NCBI GenBank assembly: GCA_002013415.1
Contig: MAEX01000001.1
Span: 310,001 to 374,000, forward strand
From: Mycobacterium sp. D16Q14
GTDB taxonomy: Bacteria; Actinomycetota; Actinomycetes; Mycobacteriales; Mycobacteriaceae
Direction of reading: 5' to 3'
Length of the DNA: 64,000 nucleotides
Shown: piece after piece, positions 10,915 to 20,537 of the stretch
How the letters are laid out: each line of letters opens with the position of its first letter
How positions within the stretch are numbered: the first letter of the stretch is position 1
Notes under the pieces: model-generated
What the model was told of the DNA's origin: nothing
What the model saw: only the letters and a program-made list of their open reading frames with translations
The model's database searches: none
Program-made: the position numbers and the translations under genes

Positions 10915-13268
10915 CGTGGCCGCGATATGGTCACCGTGGACACCGCCTCCCTGGCGACATCACCGGCGGTGAAGGCCAACGGTCGCAGCTGCTCGGCGCT
11001 AAAGGCCTGGGCTCCTGCGTAGTACGCAGGGTTCTTCGAATCGTCCGGGTTTCCGTAGACCAGAAGGCCTTTCGCGTCCGGCCCATCGGGGCCGTACTGC
11101 AATGCCATGACGAAGCTGTCCCCCTCCTGGATGGGATAGCCGTTGAACACTCCCGAGGGACTCGGGATGGCACGCAACTCCGTACCCGGTTCCAGCCGAT
11201 CCCCGGGGTTGGGTTGCGGCTCGGAGCTGGTACCCCAGGAACAGCAATCCACGATATTGGCGGCGCCCTCAATATCCGTTCCACCACCGATCGGCAATAG
11301 GTGTCCGGTGTGCGCTTCGCGTTGCACATTGCCCAATGGCGCGTCGACCGGGATACCCGCACGCTGCAGAAGGCGCACGGCAGCAGCCAATTCCGTGAGC
11401 CAGGGCGTCACATCGGCCACCGGAATCGAGGGCGAATCAACGGGCTTGGCCGGATCAAACCCGTCCGAGAACAACCTGCCACGGTCTTTGCGCTCTTCCG
11501 GGGTAAACCGGGAGAGCCATTCGCGGAACACGACGGCACCGCGCGCGGTCTTGGTGAACGTGCCGTCCCAGCCTGCCAGCGCGGAACAGGCGGGCCCCAG
11601 GTCGACGCCATCGACCACCGTGGTCGCCGTGCACGCCCGCACCAGCGGTACGCGCAGTTGATCGGCAAGGATCGCGCGATCGCTAAACAACGCGGCGCTC
11701 ACGTCGTCCACCGACCACTTGCCACTGTTGCCCGCGAGCAGCCGCGCGTTGGTCTTGGTCCGGGGTGACAGCATCCACCCCTCGCCGCCCTGCTGGGGCT
11801 GATAGCCGGTAAGCAGATGATCCGGGTGAGCAAGCCACATGCTGTCATTGGCGTTGAAGACGTAGTCGCGCCGCTCCAGCTGCGGCATGTGGTCGTATCC
11901 GATGAGCCCGGGTGCGGCGGCATTCTCATCGTTGGCCCAGTCGAAGAGCGACCGGGATCCATCGAGCACCACCAGGCCCGCGGAGCGATACGCGTCCCTG
12001 ATCAGCCCCGGCTTTTCGCGGTCGATCGCCCACGCGGCAAGGGCTTCCTTGGACAGGTTGGGTGTCGCTGAGCTATCGACGATCCAGGCGCGCCCGTCAG
12101 CGCTCGTCGAGACGGTATTCATCCATGGCACACCGCGATGAGCCCGGAACACATCCTGGAACTCATCCATAGAACCTGCGGTGGCCATGCCCAGGTATTG
12201 CGACAGCATGGTGTTGGTATCGGCGTTGGCATCGGCTACCGCGATGGCCTGCGCCCGGGTCCAGCCCACGGTATCCACGTCGGCCACCGGCCCGTGGTTG
12301 GTGGAGTAGAGGGTGCGGCTCATCGACGAGATGCCGTGCTCGCCGGCCACGTCAATGGTGATGGGGTCGGGCGTCATCACCTGGCGCCGGCCGTCGACGT
12401 AGTAGGCGGTGGGGTCCGACGGATCCAGGTCGTAGCGGTACAGCGCGAAGCGGCGCCCGGCTGCCACGGTGGCCGTCCAGGCCACCGCATCGGTGAATCC
12501 GAGTTGCACCAAAGGCATTCCGGACAATCCGACACCGTAGACGTTGAGCTGTCCGGGGATGCTCTGGTGCGCCTCCCAGAGACGGTTCTCGCCCGTCCAT
12601 GGGTAGTGCGGGTTGGCCAACAACAGCCCGCCGCCGGTGCTGGAACGTTCCGAGCCCAGGGCCCATCCATTGCTACCCATCCGCGGCGGAGCGGGCAATG
12701 TGCCCGGGCGGGGCGCCGACGCACCTGAAGGCGGTTGTGCCCGGCCGATTTCGGTGATCATGGAGATGCTGGACACCGTCATCACGACATCGGAGAAATG
12801 CGCGTACAAGTCCTGCGCGGTGATAGGCCCCACCCACCCGGCGCCATCGCACCAGCCACCGTTCACGCCGTTGACCGACAATGACTCGTTGAACCCCGCG
12901 ACGTAACCGTCGACCAGTTCGCGCACCCTGGCCGGCTGGTTGGCCCAGCGCTGGGGGGCGTTCTCCCACAGTTTCAGGTGGCGGTAGCCGAAGTCCATAT
13001 CGACGTTCCGATTGTTGGCGCCCGGCCCGAGCCACTTACTGCGCTCACCGCGCATCTTCACAATCTGGTCGATCAGGGTGCAGGCACGATCCTCACCGAA
13101 TGCGTACCCGGTGCCGTAACCCAGTGAGCCCCAATCATCGGCGCTGACATGTGGGACACCACGTTCGTCTCGGCTGATCGTCGCCGAGTAGCGCTGCGGT
13201 GTGGGAAGCACGACGCTGGCGGGTCCGACAAGCTGTGCCGTGATCAACGCCAAAGCGACGAGACGCAC
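10911..13268 (-). CDS. Penicillin acylase-family Ntn hydrolase (secreted)
   Basis: 785-residue N-terminal-nucleophile amidase related to penicillin, cephalosporin and acyl-homoserine-lactone acylases. An N-terminal hydrophobic export signal (LVALALITAQLVGPASVVL) is followed by the alpha chain, then GSNGWALGSERS, where the Ser after Gly should become the catalytic residue of the beta chain after self-cleavage. NPHYPW, the WTATVAAG segment and a C-terminal Asn-containing region are typical. Substrate unknown; quorum-signal or beta-lactam hydrolysis are family possibilities only. The GTG start is two bases past the upstream deacetylase stop, so the two are co-transcribed. A closely related protein (AhlM-like) is a reasonable comparator. 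Confidence 0.87.
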   Translation of the reverse strand: MRLVALALITAQLVGPASVVLPTPQRYSATISRDERGVPHVSADDWGSLGYGTGYAFGEDRACTLIDQIVKMRGERSKWLGPGANNRNVDMDFGYRHLKLWENAPQRWANQPARVRELVDGYVAGFNESLSVNGVNGGWCDGAGWVGPITAQDLYAHFSDVVMTVSSISMITEIGRAQPPSGASAPRPGTLPAPPRMGSNGWALGSERSSTGGGLLLANPHYPWTGENRLWEAHQSIPGQLNVYGVGLSGMPLVQLGFTDAVAWTATVAAGRRFALYRYDLDPSDPTAYYVDGRRQVMTPDPITIDVAGEHGISSMSRTLYSTNHGPVADVDTVGWTRAQAIAVADANADTNTMLSQYLGMATAGSMDEFQDVFRAHRGVPWMNTVSTSADGRAWIVDSSATPNLSKEALAAWAIDREKPGLIRDAYRSAGLVVLDGSRSLFDWANDENAAAPGLIGYDHMPQLERRDYVFNANDSMWLAHPDHLLTGYQPQQGGEGWMLSPRTKTNARLLAGNSGKWSVDDVSAALFSDRAILADQLRVPLVRACTATTVVDGVDLGPACSALAGWDGTFTKTARGAVVFREWLSRFTPEERKDRGRLFSDGFDPAKPVDSPSIPVADVTPWLTELAAAVRLLQRAGIPVDAPLGNVQREAHTGHLLPIGGGTDIEGAANIVDCCSWGTSSEPQPNPGDRLEPGTELRAIPSPSGVFNGYPIQEGDSFVMALQYGPDGPDAKGLLVYGNPDDSKNPAYYAGAQAFSAEQLRPLAFTAGDVAREAVSTVTISRPR

Positions 13269-13270
13269 CC

Positions 13271-14137
13271 CTATTGCCCGACGGCCGGCCCACCCGCACC
13301 CTGGTTGGGCAGGTCCGTGATGGGGATATTTGTCGCGGGCAGCGGGGACGGCGTGTTCGGCAGCGGCGGAATCTCCGATGCCGGAATGTCTTTCAGGAGG
13401 TTCACAGGTGGACCGTTGTCCCGGCTTCCGTAACTGCTGCCGGGCTCGCGCGGGCCAAGTAACTTCGTGACGGTCACCGCGTGGTAGCCGTTGGCCCTGA
13501 GCACCGGGAGGAACTGCTCGACGAGATCCACTGTGCTCGAATACGTGTCGTGGAAAAGCACCACGGACCCCGGCTTGATCTGTGACATCAGGATGGCCCG
13601 GCTGGCATCGGTGTTCGAGTCGTTGGCCCAGTCGAACGGGATGACATCCCAGTTGATATCGGCCAGGCCCTGTTTCTTGGCTTCGGCCAGAACCTGATCG
13701 TTGATCAGGCCACCCGCGGTGCGGAACAGCTTGGGGCGCTGACCCGTGGCCGCTTCGATGGCGTCGCTGGCCTTACTCAGCTGGCCCGCGATTGCCTCCG
13801 GCGGGATCGTCGTCATGTTGGGGTGTTCCCAGGTATGGCTGCCCAGCTCCATGCCGGCGTCCACGACCCGCTTGGCGCCCGCAGGATCGCGCTGGACCTT
13901 GTTGCCGATTTCAAAGAAGGTCGAGTGCGCGCCATTGGCTCGCAGGATCTCCAGCAGCCGGTCGGTGAATGGGCTCGGCCCGTCATCAAATGTCAGCGCC
14001 ACGCACTTCTCGCGTTGACAGTCCACCGGCTCGTCCAGGGCGCGCTGCTTATCGGTGACGACGATCGCGGCCGCGATCAAACTTCCCACAGCGGCCGCGA
14101 CCATCGTCCACCGAAAGACATCACGCTTGGATAGCAC
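13271..14137 (-). CDS. Polysaccharide deacetylase (NodB/CE4), membrane-anchored
   Basis: 288 residues from the GTG at 14137 (an ATG at 14104 would also retain the domain). An uncleaved signal or anchor helix (WTMVAAAVGSLIAAAIVV) precedes the CE4 domain: motif 1 TFDDGPS (catalytic and metal Asp), motif 2 SHTWEHPN (metal His pair), motif 3 RTAGG where many members have RPPYG, and motif 5 VLFHDT. Rv1096-like; such enzymes remove N- or O-acetyl groups from peptidoglycan or glycans outside the membrane. The C-terminal tail (about 245-288) is Pro/Asn-rich. The Arg-Thr-Ala form of motif 3 may affect specificity. Upstream partner of the acylase gene. Confidence 0.88.
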   Translation of the reverse strand: MLSKRDVFRWTMVAAAVGSLIAAAIVVTDKQRALDEPVDCQREKCVALTFDDGPSPFTDRLLEILRANGAHSTFFEIGNKVQRDPAGAKRVVDAGMELGSHTWEHPNMTTIPPEAIAGQLSKASDAIEAATGQRPKLFRTAGGLINDQVLAEAKKQGLADINWDVIPFDWANDSNTDASRAILMSQIKPGSVVLFHDTYSSTVDLVEQFLPVLRANGYHAVTVTKLLGPREPGSSYGSRDNGPPVNLLKDIPASEIPPLPNTPSPLPATNIPITDLPNQGAGGPAVGQ

Positions 14138-14159
14138 GCCCCACAGCGTAACCGTCAGT

Positions 14160-15485
14160 TCAAGAGGAGAGCCCGGGCCCGAACTCCTCCAGCATCTCTG
14201 TGACCAGCGCGGCGATGGGTGAACGCTCACTACGCACCAGCGTGACGTGCGCGAACAGCGGATGGCCCTTGAGCTTCTCGATCACCGCGGCCACACCGTC
14301 GTGACGACCGACACGCAGGTTGTCACGCTGCGCGACGTCGTGAGTGAGCACCACTCGCGAGCCGCTGCCCAGCCGCGACAGCACCGTCAGGAGCACGTTG
14401 CGCTCCAGGGATTGCGCCTCGTCGACAATCACAAAGGAGTCATGTAGGGACCGTCCACGGATATGCGTGAGTGGGAGCACCTCGAGCATGCCGCGCGAGA
14501 GCACCTCTTCGATGACCGCCGGTGACGCCAGTCCTTCGAGGGTGTCGAAGACGGCCTGCGCCCACGGGCCCATCTTCTCGCTCTCGCTGCCCGGCAGATA
14601 GCCCAGCTCCTGACCGCCGACTGCGTACAGCGGACGGAACACCACAACCTTGCGGTGGCTACGCCGCTCGAGCACCGCTTCGAGTCCGGCGCACAGCGCC
14701 AGGGCCGACTTACCGGTACCCGCCTTGCCGCCGAGAGAGACGATGCCCACCGACTCGTCGAGCAGGATGTCCAGTGCCACACGCTGTTCCGCGGAGCGCC
14801 CGCGCAGTCCGAAGACTTCACGATCACCGCGCACGAGCTGCACCCGCTTCTCCGCGTTGACTCGGCCAAGTGCGCTCGAGGTGCCGCCGAGTAGCCGGAT
14901 TCCAGTGTGGCACGGTAGATCTCGCGCCGCCTCCAGATCGACCTCACCGGCCTCGAAGAGCGAGTCGATGACGTCAGGAGCGGTGTCCAGCTCGGTCATG
15001 CCCGTCCAGCCCGAGTTCACCACGTCCTGAGCCCGGTACTCGTCGGCAGCCAAGCCCACCGCACCGGCCTTGACACGCAGCGGAATGTCCTTGCTCACCA
15101 ACGTAACCAGCTTGCCCTCGGCGGCGAGGTTGAGTGCGCACGCCAGAATCCGAGAGTCGTTGGAGTCGGTGCGGAAGCCCACAGGCAGCACCGAGGGATC
15201 GGTGTGATTCAGCTCGACATGAAGCGAACCACCTTGTGTCCCAACAGGAATCGACTGATCGAGACGGCCATACTCCAGCCTCAGATCGTCGAGCATCCGC
15301 AACGCGGTACGGGCGAACCAACCCAGCTCGTGATGGTGACGTTTGCCTTCCAGCTCACTGATCACCACCAGCGGGATCACTACCTCATGTTCGGCGAATC
15401 GGTTTGTGGCCCAAGGGTCAGACAACAACACCGAGGTGTCGAGCACATAGGTACGGATTGTCCCAGGGTTCATTGAAGCAGTCAC
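14160..15485 (-). CDS. phoH2: PIN-PhoH fusion protein (PhoH2 RNase/RNA helicase)
   Basis: 441 residues from the GTG at 15485; an ATG at 15473 would give 437. The N-terminal PIN RNase domain (about 10-145) has the acidic set [19 protein letters not shown] and [10 protein letters not shown]. The C-terminal PhoH ATPase has Walker [12 protein letters not shown] (about 248-258), [17 protein letters not shown], and Walker [11 protein letters not shown] (about 350). Rv1095-type PhoH2 proteins couple sequence-specific RNA cleavage to helicase activity and are reported to be paired with a short upstream gene, phoAT. A 62-codon frame here overlaps the start by GTGA, matching that organisation. Confidence 0.92.
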   Translation of the reverse strand: MTASMNPGTIRTYVLDTSVLLSDPWATNRFAEHEVVIPLVVISELEGKRHHHELGWFARTALRMLDDLRLEYGRLDQSIPVGTQGGSLHVELNHTDPSVLPVGFRTDSNDSRILACALNLAAEGKLVTLVSKDIPLRVKAGAVGLAADEYRAQDVVNSGWTGMTELDTAPDVIDSLFEAGEVDLEAARDLPCHTGIRLLGGTSSALGRVNAEKRVQLVRGDREVFGLRGRSAEQRVALDILLDESVGIVSLGGKAGTGKSALALCAGLEAVLERRSHRKVVVFRPLYAVGGQELGYLPGSESEKMGPWAQAVFDTLEGLASPAVIEEVLSRGMLEVLPLTHIRGRSLHDSFVIVDEAQSLERNVLLTVLSRLGSGSRVVLTHDVAQRDNLRVGRHDGVAAVIEKLKGHPLFAHVTLVRSERSPIAALVTEMLEEFGPGLSS

Positions 15486-15670
15486 CGAGCGCTCCTGACA
15501 TCCGTGCGGCACCACACGCGATCTGTCGTGGACGCGGTCGGTACCGTGTGTGGACGCCTCATGAGACCGTCCACATCAGGACCGGGGCCGGTCCTGTCGT
15601 TTTCGCCACGATCAGTACCTCCCGGATAGCAAAGCATGTCGCTAGCCATCGCTTTTGACGCTACTCGCAC
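15482..15670 (-). CDS. Candidate PhoAT (upstream partner of PhoH2)
   Basis: Up to 62 residues, ending in a TGA that overlaps the phoH2 GTG by four bases. Three in-frame ATGs (codons 1, 8 and 12) could start it. The peptide is polar, with MLCYPGGTD near the start and an Arg-rich C-terminus, and I see no known domain. The call rests on position: phoH2 in mycobacteria is described with an overlapping short upstream gene, phoAT. Translation is unproven, and chance opening in GC-rich DNA is possible. If it is not a gene, 15486-15799 is a 314-base intergenic region holding only the inverted repeat at 15737-15791. Confidence 0.4.
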   Translation of the reverse strand: MRVASKAMASDMLCYPGGTDRGENDRTGPGPDVDGLMRRPHTVPTASTTDRVWCRTDVRSAR

Positions 15671-15736
15671 CTACGGGCAGATGCCGCGCACCGAATCGAG
15701 CGTGTTGACTAACACCGGGTTAACGCGCATTTCGCG

Positions 15737-15791
15737 CGAGTGTCGGCTCGTCACACGAGTACACAAGTGCCCCCGCAGAGGGCGACACTCG
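15737..15791. terminator. Inverted repeat downstream of desA2
   Basis: Arms CGAGTGTCG (15737-15745) and CGACACTCG (15783-15791) flank a 37-base loop, ending eight bases after the desA2 stop on the minus strand. No U-tract. A likely intrinsic-type terminator of the kind mycobacteria use, but the large loop lowers confidence. Confidence 0.4.
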
Positions 15792-15799
15792 GCGAAGCT

Positions 15800-16606
15800 T
15801 TAGAGCCGCTCGGTCACGCCCCACTTGTCGGTGAGTTCGCGAACCACGTCCTGCACGGTGACCTCGTCGATAATTCCGGCCTCAGCCACGGAGGCGACCT
15901 TGTCCTCGTAACCGTCGATGTCGGCGCCGATGACCTGCAGTTCCGCGGCGCGGGCCTTGATGGCCGCGATGGTGTCCTCGGGGTGCAGACGCAGGCATTC
16001 GAGCACAATGTTGCTGTAAATCTGCTCGTGACGACGCTCGTCCTTCTCGATGTTCGCGAGCAGGCCCTTGAGCACGTCATCGTCGGTCAGCGCGGCGAGG
16101 TTCTGTACGAACACCGCGTGCATCTGCTCGAAGAACGCGTTGAACACCAGCGTCTCGATCTGGCTGTACGAGTCGGCCCGGTAGCCCTTCATGACGTGAG
16201 CCAGCCGGGTGTCCTCATCGCCGCTGGGATCGGCATTACGGGTCACCACGAGGTATTCGCGCAGCGTGATGGCGTGCAGGTTCTCCTCGGCGGTCCAGCG
16301 ACCGATGAAATCCGCCCACGGGATGATCTCCAGCGAGAAATGCTCGACCATCTCGCGGTGATAACCCGCCAGGTTGTCCTTGGTGATCAGCAGGATCTGG
16401 ATGGCGTCGACGACAGCCTTGGGCAGCTTGACGTCAGAGGGTTCCCAGTCGCGTCCACCCAGGAAGGCGAAGTTCTCACCCTCGTCATAGGGGACGTGCT
16501 CATGGGAGTACCAAAGCTCCGCCGTGTCGCGATGGCGATCGATGTTCTCGGCGACGACGTCCGTCAGCTCAAGAGTCAACGCATTGGGTACAGGTTTCTG
16601 TGCCAT
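15800..16606 (-). CDS. desA2: Acyl-ACP desaturase (DesA2 type)
   Basis: 268-residue soluble di-iron desaturase of the ferritin-like fold, acting on acyl-carrier-protein-bound fatty acids, possibly on mycolic acid precursors. Iron-ligand motifs WTAEENLHAIT (E107/E108, H111) and EKDERRHEQIY (E190, H193) are both present, the second helix-pair ligand set complete. Shorter than plant desaturases, as is Rv1094. Separated from glyA by a strong hairpin terminator, so it should have its own promoter in 16607-16669. Confidence 0.93.
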   Translation of the reverse strand: MAQKPVPNALTLELTDVVAENIDRHRDTAELWYSHEHVPYDEGENFAFLGGRDWEPSDVKLPKAVVDAIQILLITKDNLAGYHREMVEHFSLEIIPWADFIGRWTAEENLHAITLREYLVVTRNADPSGDEDTRLAHVMKGYRADSYSQIETLVFNAFFEQMHAVFVQNLAALTDDDVLKGLLANIEKDERRHEQIYSNIVLECLRLHPEDTIAAIKARAAELQVIGADIDGYEDKVASVAEAGIIDEVTVQDVVRELTDKWGVTERL

Positions 16607-16669
16607 GCGGTAACAGTAACCGGACGCGTAGGAAATGTGAAATCGCCACGCGACCCTTAACGGGCAGAC

Positions 16670-16709
16670 GCAAAAGCCCCCGAAACACCAGCGTACCGGG
16701 GGCTTTTGC
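16670..16709. terminator. Strong hairpin terminator after glyA
   Basis: Perfect 13-base arms GCAAAAGCCCCCG (16670-16682) and its complement (16697-16709) around a 14-base loop. On the minus strand the right-hand side of the stem ends in TTTTGC, so it serves glyA transcripts running left; it is symmetric enough to act both ways. Confidence 0.85.
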
Positions 16710-16720
16710 TGGGGATACCT

Positions 16721-16732
16721 CCCGCTTGCGGG
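16721..16732 (-). repeat. Short palindromic motif CCCGCAAGCGGG, copy 1
   Basis: A 12-base interrupted palindrome (five-base arms, AA/TT centre) set between the glyA stop and its terminator. The same 12-mer occurs at 40413-40424. Its wider context (TACCTCCCGC...GGGGAC) is also partly shared. A small dispersed mycobacterial repeat is the likely explanation. Confidence 0.45.
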
Positions 16733-16757
16733 GGACTAGTTGTGATGACTAAAGACC

Positions 16758-18215
16758 CTAGAGCGTGAGGCCCGGATACAGGGGGTTGGCCGCCAGCAAT
16801 TCGGCCGAAGCGGCCCTCACGCGGTCCGCGACACCGTCGGCAAGCGTGTACTTGGCCTTCGAGGTGCCGTCGGCCTCGGTGTTGGACAGCACGTCGACGA
16901 CGAGCTCGGCCACCTTGTCGAACTCGTCACCGTCAAATCCGCGGCTGGTGAGTGCCGGGGTGCCGAACCGGATGCCGCTGGTGTACCAGGCGCCGTTGGG
17001 GTCGGCCGGGATGGCGTTGCGGTTGGTGACGACGCCCGCGTCGAGCAGGGCCGACTCGGCCTGGCGCCCGGTGAGCCCGAAGGACTGCACGTCGAGCAGC
17101 ACCAGGTGGTTGTCGGTGCCGCCGGTGACCAGGCGCGCGCCGCGCTTGAGGAAGCCCTCGGCGAGCGACTTGGCGTTATCGGCGACGCGCTGCGCGTACG
17201 CCTGGAACGAGGGCTGGCGCGCCTCGGCCAGAGCGACAGCCTTGGCGGCCATCACGTGCGACAGCGGTCCGCCCAGCACCATGGGGCAGCCCTTGTCGAC
17301 GGCATCGGAGTACTCGGCGGTGGCCAGCACCAGGCCGCCACGCGGGCCGCGCAGTGACTTATGGGTGGTGGTCGTGGTGATGTGGGCGTGCGGCACCGGG
17401 TCCTCGTCGCCGGTGAACACCTTTCCGGCGACCAAGCCGGCGAAATGCGCCATATCCACGAACAGGGTGGCACCCACCTCGTCGGCGATCTCACGCATCT
17501 TGGCGAAGTTCACCCGGCGCGGGTACGCGGAGTAGCCACCCACCAGCACCAGCGGCTTGAACTCGCGTGCGGCCGCGGCCAGCGCGTCATAGTCCAGCAA
17601 CCCGGTTTCCGGGTCGGTGCCGTAGCTGCGCTGATGGAACATCTTGCCCGAGATGTTCGGGCGGAAGCCGTGGGTGAGGTGGCCGCCGGTGTCCAGTGAC
17701 ATACCCATCAGACGCTGGTTGCCGTACTGATGGCGCAGCTCCTCCCAATCAGTCTCGGACAGGTCGTTGACGTTGCGCACACCCTTCTCTGCGAGCGCCG
17801 GCGCCTCCACCCGAGTGGCCAGGATTGCCCAGTAGGCAACGAGATTGGCGTCGATTCCGGAGTGCGGCTGGGCGTACGCGTAGGGCGCACCGAACAGCTC
17901 GCGGGCATGCTCGGCGGCCAGCGCCTCGACGGTGTCGATGTTCTGGCAACCGGCGTAGAAGCGATGGCCGATGGTGCCCTCGGCGTACTTGTCGGAGAGC
18001 CAGGTGCCCATGGTGAGCAACACGGCAGGCGAGGCGTAGTTCTCGCTGGCGATCAGCTTGAGCGAATCGCGTTGGTCGGCAAGCTCTTTGCGGGTCGCGT
18101 CCGCGATCCGCGGTTCGATGGTCTCGATGACCTCCAGGGCCGAACGGTACGCGGCGCTGGCGGTCTCGGCGTACTGCGCGCCCTGCGCAATGTCGCTGGA
18201 AGCTGAAGTCGTCAT
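16758..18215 (-). CDS. glyA: Serine hydroxymethyltransferase
   Basis: PLP enzyme converting serine and tetrahydrofolate to glycine and 5,10-methylene-THF, the main source of one-carbon units. The 485-residue product carries the PLP lysine in [15 protein letters not shown], and the [21 protein letters not shown] and [11 protein letters not shown] segments diagnostic of SHMT. Roughly 55 residues longer than common bacterial GlyA, due to an N-terminal extension and an insert near 150-175 ([20 protein letters not shown]), which also occurs in some actinobacterial forms. It lies 21 bases downstream of the DUF885 gene in the same direction. Confidence 0.95.
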   Translation of the reverse strand: MTTSASSDIAQGAQYAETASAAYRSALEVIETIEPRIADATRKELADQRDSLKLIASENYASPAVLLTMGTWLSDKYAEGTIGHRFYAGCQNIDTVEALAAEHARELFGAPYAYAQPHSGIDANLVAYWAILATRVEAPALAEKGVRNVNDLSETDWEELRHQYGNQRLMGMSLDTGGHLTHGFRPNISGKMFHQRSYGTDPETGLLDYDALAAAAREFKPLVLVGGYSAYPRRVNFAKMREIADEVGATLFVDMAHFAGLVAGKVFTGDEDPVPHAHITTTTTHKSLRGPRGGLVLATAEYSDAVDKGCPMVLGGPLSHVMAAKAVALAEARQPSFQAYAQRVADNAKSLAEGFLKRGARLVTGGTDNHLVLLDVQSFGLTGRQAESALLDAGVVTNRNAIPADPNGAWYTSGIRFGTPALTSRGFDGDEFDKVAELVVDVLSNTEADGTSKAKYTLADGVADRVRAASAELLAANPLYPGLTL

Positions 18216-18236
18216 GGCCCTCAGCCTAGTAGGCGC

Positions 18237-19445
18237 CTATACCAAGGTGGACGCCACCAGGGGCTCGTCCAGCAGCCGCCCGAAGCGGGTCGTGAGGGAC
18301 TGTTCCGGCGGACGACGATCCAGCCACCCCTTCAACAGTTGATAGCCCTCGACGTAGGTGGAGATGTATGCCCGCCACAGCGGCGAGGACAGGAATGTGA
18401 GCATGTGCCGGGCACGCTCATCGGGGACCAGCAGCCAGCGTTTCAGGAATGCGATCACGTCTTCGACGTCACGGTGCTCGTCATGCAGCATCAGCGCCGC
18501 GTCTTGGCGCACGTTGATCAGCCCGGCCCGTGCCCGCCCCATGGCCTGGGCTTGTTCGCCGTCGAAGCGCAGCCCGAGGTCGGCGTAGATCTCTTGGGCC
18601 CACAGCCCCCAGTCCTCACCAACGGCCGCGTAGAGAGCGAGATCGGCGAGCCCCTCGGCCATCAGGCACTGCGGCGTGTTGACCAGGAAGATGGTTTGTT
18701 CCTGCTGGTCTCCCAGGTGCACCAGGCCGGCTTCCTTGCGGCAGTGCTCGGTGTGGTGCCCGGGGTAGGACTCGTGGGCGATCAGAGCCGGCACGTTGTT
18801 CAGATACTGCTTGAGATCGGAATTGACGGCGACCGTCGAGCGGTAGTTGCCCTCGTAGTAGTTGAACCCCGACCAGGGTTTGTCGCTGACGACCTCGTAG
18901 GTCACCGTCTCGGTGTCGGGCAGCGGAAACTCCGCACGCACCCGGTCACGCAGTGCACTGGAGAAAGCGTCCACACATTCCTGCAGGCGGTTCGGGTCGA
19001 TCTCCTGAGACCGGTCATAGGCGGTTTTCCGTTCCAGCAGCGAACCGCCCTCCGGCAGAACAGAATCGAGGGCCTCATGCGCTTGCTCATAGCGCTCCTC
19101 GTCGCCCTTCGCGATGCGCACATCGAAGTAGTCATGCACTTCGTCGACAAATCCGATGTCCTCGCCCGCGAACTTGCGCCCGGCGCAGGCCAGTGCCTTC
19201 AGGTGGGTGTCGATGAACGCCTTACGCACCCCGTCCAGGTCGCTGGCGGCCAGCTCTCCGCGCAGCGCACTCGCCTGCCGTGCGAGGTCGGCCGGATTGG
19301 GAGTGGGCTCATTCTCGACACGCTGCCGCAGCGCCGGGTCGCCCGTGAACGAGTCGACGTAGCCACTTTCGATGCGGTCAAATCGCAGCCCGAGCAGCAG
19401 GTATTCGGTTACGACACCATTCTTCGATGCGCCGTTATCGCCCAT
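18237..19445 (-). CDS. DUF885 putative metalloprotease-like protein
   Basis: 402 residues from the ATG at 19445 (MGDNGAS); an upstream in-frame ATG at 19487 looks less natural. DUF885 proteins resemble gluzincin peptidases: here [19 protein letters not shown] provides the HExxxGHH zinc-type motif (about residues 222-240) and [11 protein letters not shown] supplies a downstream glutamate. No signal peptide, so probably cytosolic. Substrate unknown. Probably co-transcribed with glyA, 21 bases apart, and divergent from coaA. Confidence 0.82.
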   Translation of the reverse strand: MGDNGASKNGVVTEYLLLGLRFDRIESGYVDSFTGDPALRQRVENEPTPNPADLARQASALRGELAASDLDGVRKAFIDTHLKALACAGRKFAGEDIGFVDEVHDYFDVRIAKGDEERYEQAHEALDSVLPEGGSLLERKTAYDRSQEIDPNRLQECVDAFSSALRDRVRAEFPLPDTETVTYEVVSDKPWSGFNYYEGNYRSTVAVNSDLKQYLNNVPALIAHESYPGHHTEHCRKEAGLVHLGDQQEQTIFLVNTPQCLMAEGLADLALYAAVGEDWGLWAQEIYADLGLRFDGEQAQAMGRARAGLINVRQDAALMLHDEHRDVEDVIAFLKRWLLVPDERARHMLTFLSSPLWRAYISTYVEGYQLLKGWLDRRPPEQSLTTRFGRLLDEPLVASTLV

Positions 19446-19509
19446 GTCACACAACCCTAGTGCCGCGTTCACGAAGGGTTCCTGCAAGACTTGCCACTAT
19501 GAGTGTTGG

Positions 19510-19563
19510 TCTTCGCGCAAGCGGCCCATCCACGCACTCTTCCTTCTTGCGAGCGGCGCATCG
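19510..19563 (+). repeat. Intergenic repeat copies 2 and 2b upstream of coaA
   Basis: 19510-19530 matches 8012-8032 at 20 of 21 positions (TCTTCGCGCAAGCGGC core). A degenerate second unit follows at about 19542-19563 (CTTCTTGCGAGCGGCGCATC), running directly into the coaA ATG. Reading on the opposite strand, the 11-base core also recurs at 20503-20513. Confidence 0.55.
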
Positions 19564-20496
19564 ATGCCGCGGCTGAGCGAGCCGAGCCCCTATGTGGAGT
19601 TCGACCGGAAACAGTGGCGCGCGCTGCGTAAATCCACGCCGCTGGTCCTCACCGAGGAAGAGCTCATCGGCCTGCGCGGTCTGGGCGAACAGATCGACCT
19701 GACCGAGGTCGCCGAGGTCTACCTGCCGCTCGCTCGTCTCATCCATCTCCAGGTGGCCGCCCGGCAGCGCTTGTTCGCCGCCACCGCCACCTTCCTCGGG
19801 GATCAACACCCGGACCGTCTCGTCCCCTTCGTCATTGGAGTGGCGGGCAGCGTCGCGGTCGGCAAGTCGACAACGGCCCGCGTACTGCAGGCACTGCTCG
19901 CGCGCTGGGACCACCATCCCCGGGTGGACCTGGTGACCACCGACGGATTTCTCTACTCCAATGCCGAGCTGTCTCGACGGAACATCATGCACCGCAAGGG
20001 CTTTCCTGAGAGTTACAACAGGCGCGGACTCCTGCGATTCGTTACCGAGGTCAAATCGGGGGCGCATGAGGTCACCGCCCCGGTGTACTCGCACTTGCTG
20101 TACGACATCATCAAGAACGAGAAACACGTTGTGCAGCAACCCGATATCCTGATTCTTGAAGGCCTGAACGTACTGCAAACCGGCCCGACGCTGATGGTCT
20201 CGGACCTGTTCGATTTCTCGATTTATGTGGACGCGCGCATCGAAGACATCGAACAGTGGTACATCTCCCGATTCCTCGCGATGCGCTCCACGTCATTCGC
20301 AAATCCTTCCTCACATTTCCATCACTACGCCAAGCTGTCCGATAAGCAAGCAACCCTTGCCGCACAGGAGATTTGGCATTCGATCAACCTGCCGAACCTG
20401 CTGGAGAACATCCTGCCGACCCGGCCACGCGCGACGCTGGTGCTACGCAAAGATGCCGACCACTCGATCAACCGGCTGCGCCTGCGCAAGCTATAG
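19564..20496 (+). CDS. coaA: Type I pantothenate kinase
   Basis: First committed enzyme of coenzyme A synthesis; phosphorylates pantothenate using ATP and is feedback-regulated by CoA in the CoaA family. 310 residues, P-loop [12 protein letters not shown] at 92-103, followed by the [10 protein letters not shown] and [10 protein letters not shown] motifs and the R-x-R near the end. Start chosen at ATG 19564 ([10 protein letters not shown]) because homologues begin there; the upstream open frame crosses the repeat region. No clear ribosome-binding site precedes it. Same place as Rv1092c next to glyA. Confidence 0.95.
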   Translation: MPRLSEPSPYVEFDRKQWRALRKSTPLVLTEEELIGLRGLGEQIDLTEVAEVYLPLARLIHLQVAARQRLFAATATFLGDQHPDRLVPFVIGVAGSVAVGKSTTARVLQALLARWDHHPRVDLVTTDGFLYSNAELSRRNIMHRKGFPESYNRRGLLRFVTEVKSGAHEVTAPVYSHLLYDIIKNEKHVVQQPDILILEGLNVLQTGPTLMVSDLFDFSIYVDARIEDIEQWYISRFLAMRSTSFANPSSHFHHYAKLSDKQATLAAQEIWHSINLPNLLENILPTRPRATLVLRKDADHSINRLRLRKL

Positions 20497-20516
20497 GTCG
20501 TCTTGCGCGAAGTAGA

Positions 20517-20537
20517 CCGAATGGTATATTCGGCGCA
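20517..20537 (+). promoter_or_regulatory. Leaderless-type promoter with palindrome over the -10
   Basis: TGG-TATATT (extended -10, hexamer 20525-20530) lies six bases before the ATG at 20537, the spacing expected when transcription begins on the A of the start codon. No ribosome-binding site is present. The palindrome CCGAAT-N5-ATTCGG (20517-20533) covers the hexamer and would place a repressor on the promoter. Confidence 0.6.

Noticed and set aside
13823..14134. Several 90-200 codon + strand frames opposite the deacetylase, acylase and phoH2 genes
   Set aside because: Each is the mirror of a supported minus-strand gene with motif-complete products.
16670..16740. A 6C-type small RNA between glyA and desA2
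   Set aside because: The C-rich hairpin is a plain terminator stem; the two C-loop hairpins that define 6C RNA are absent.
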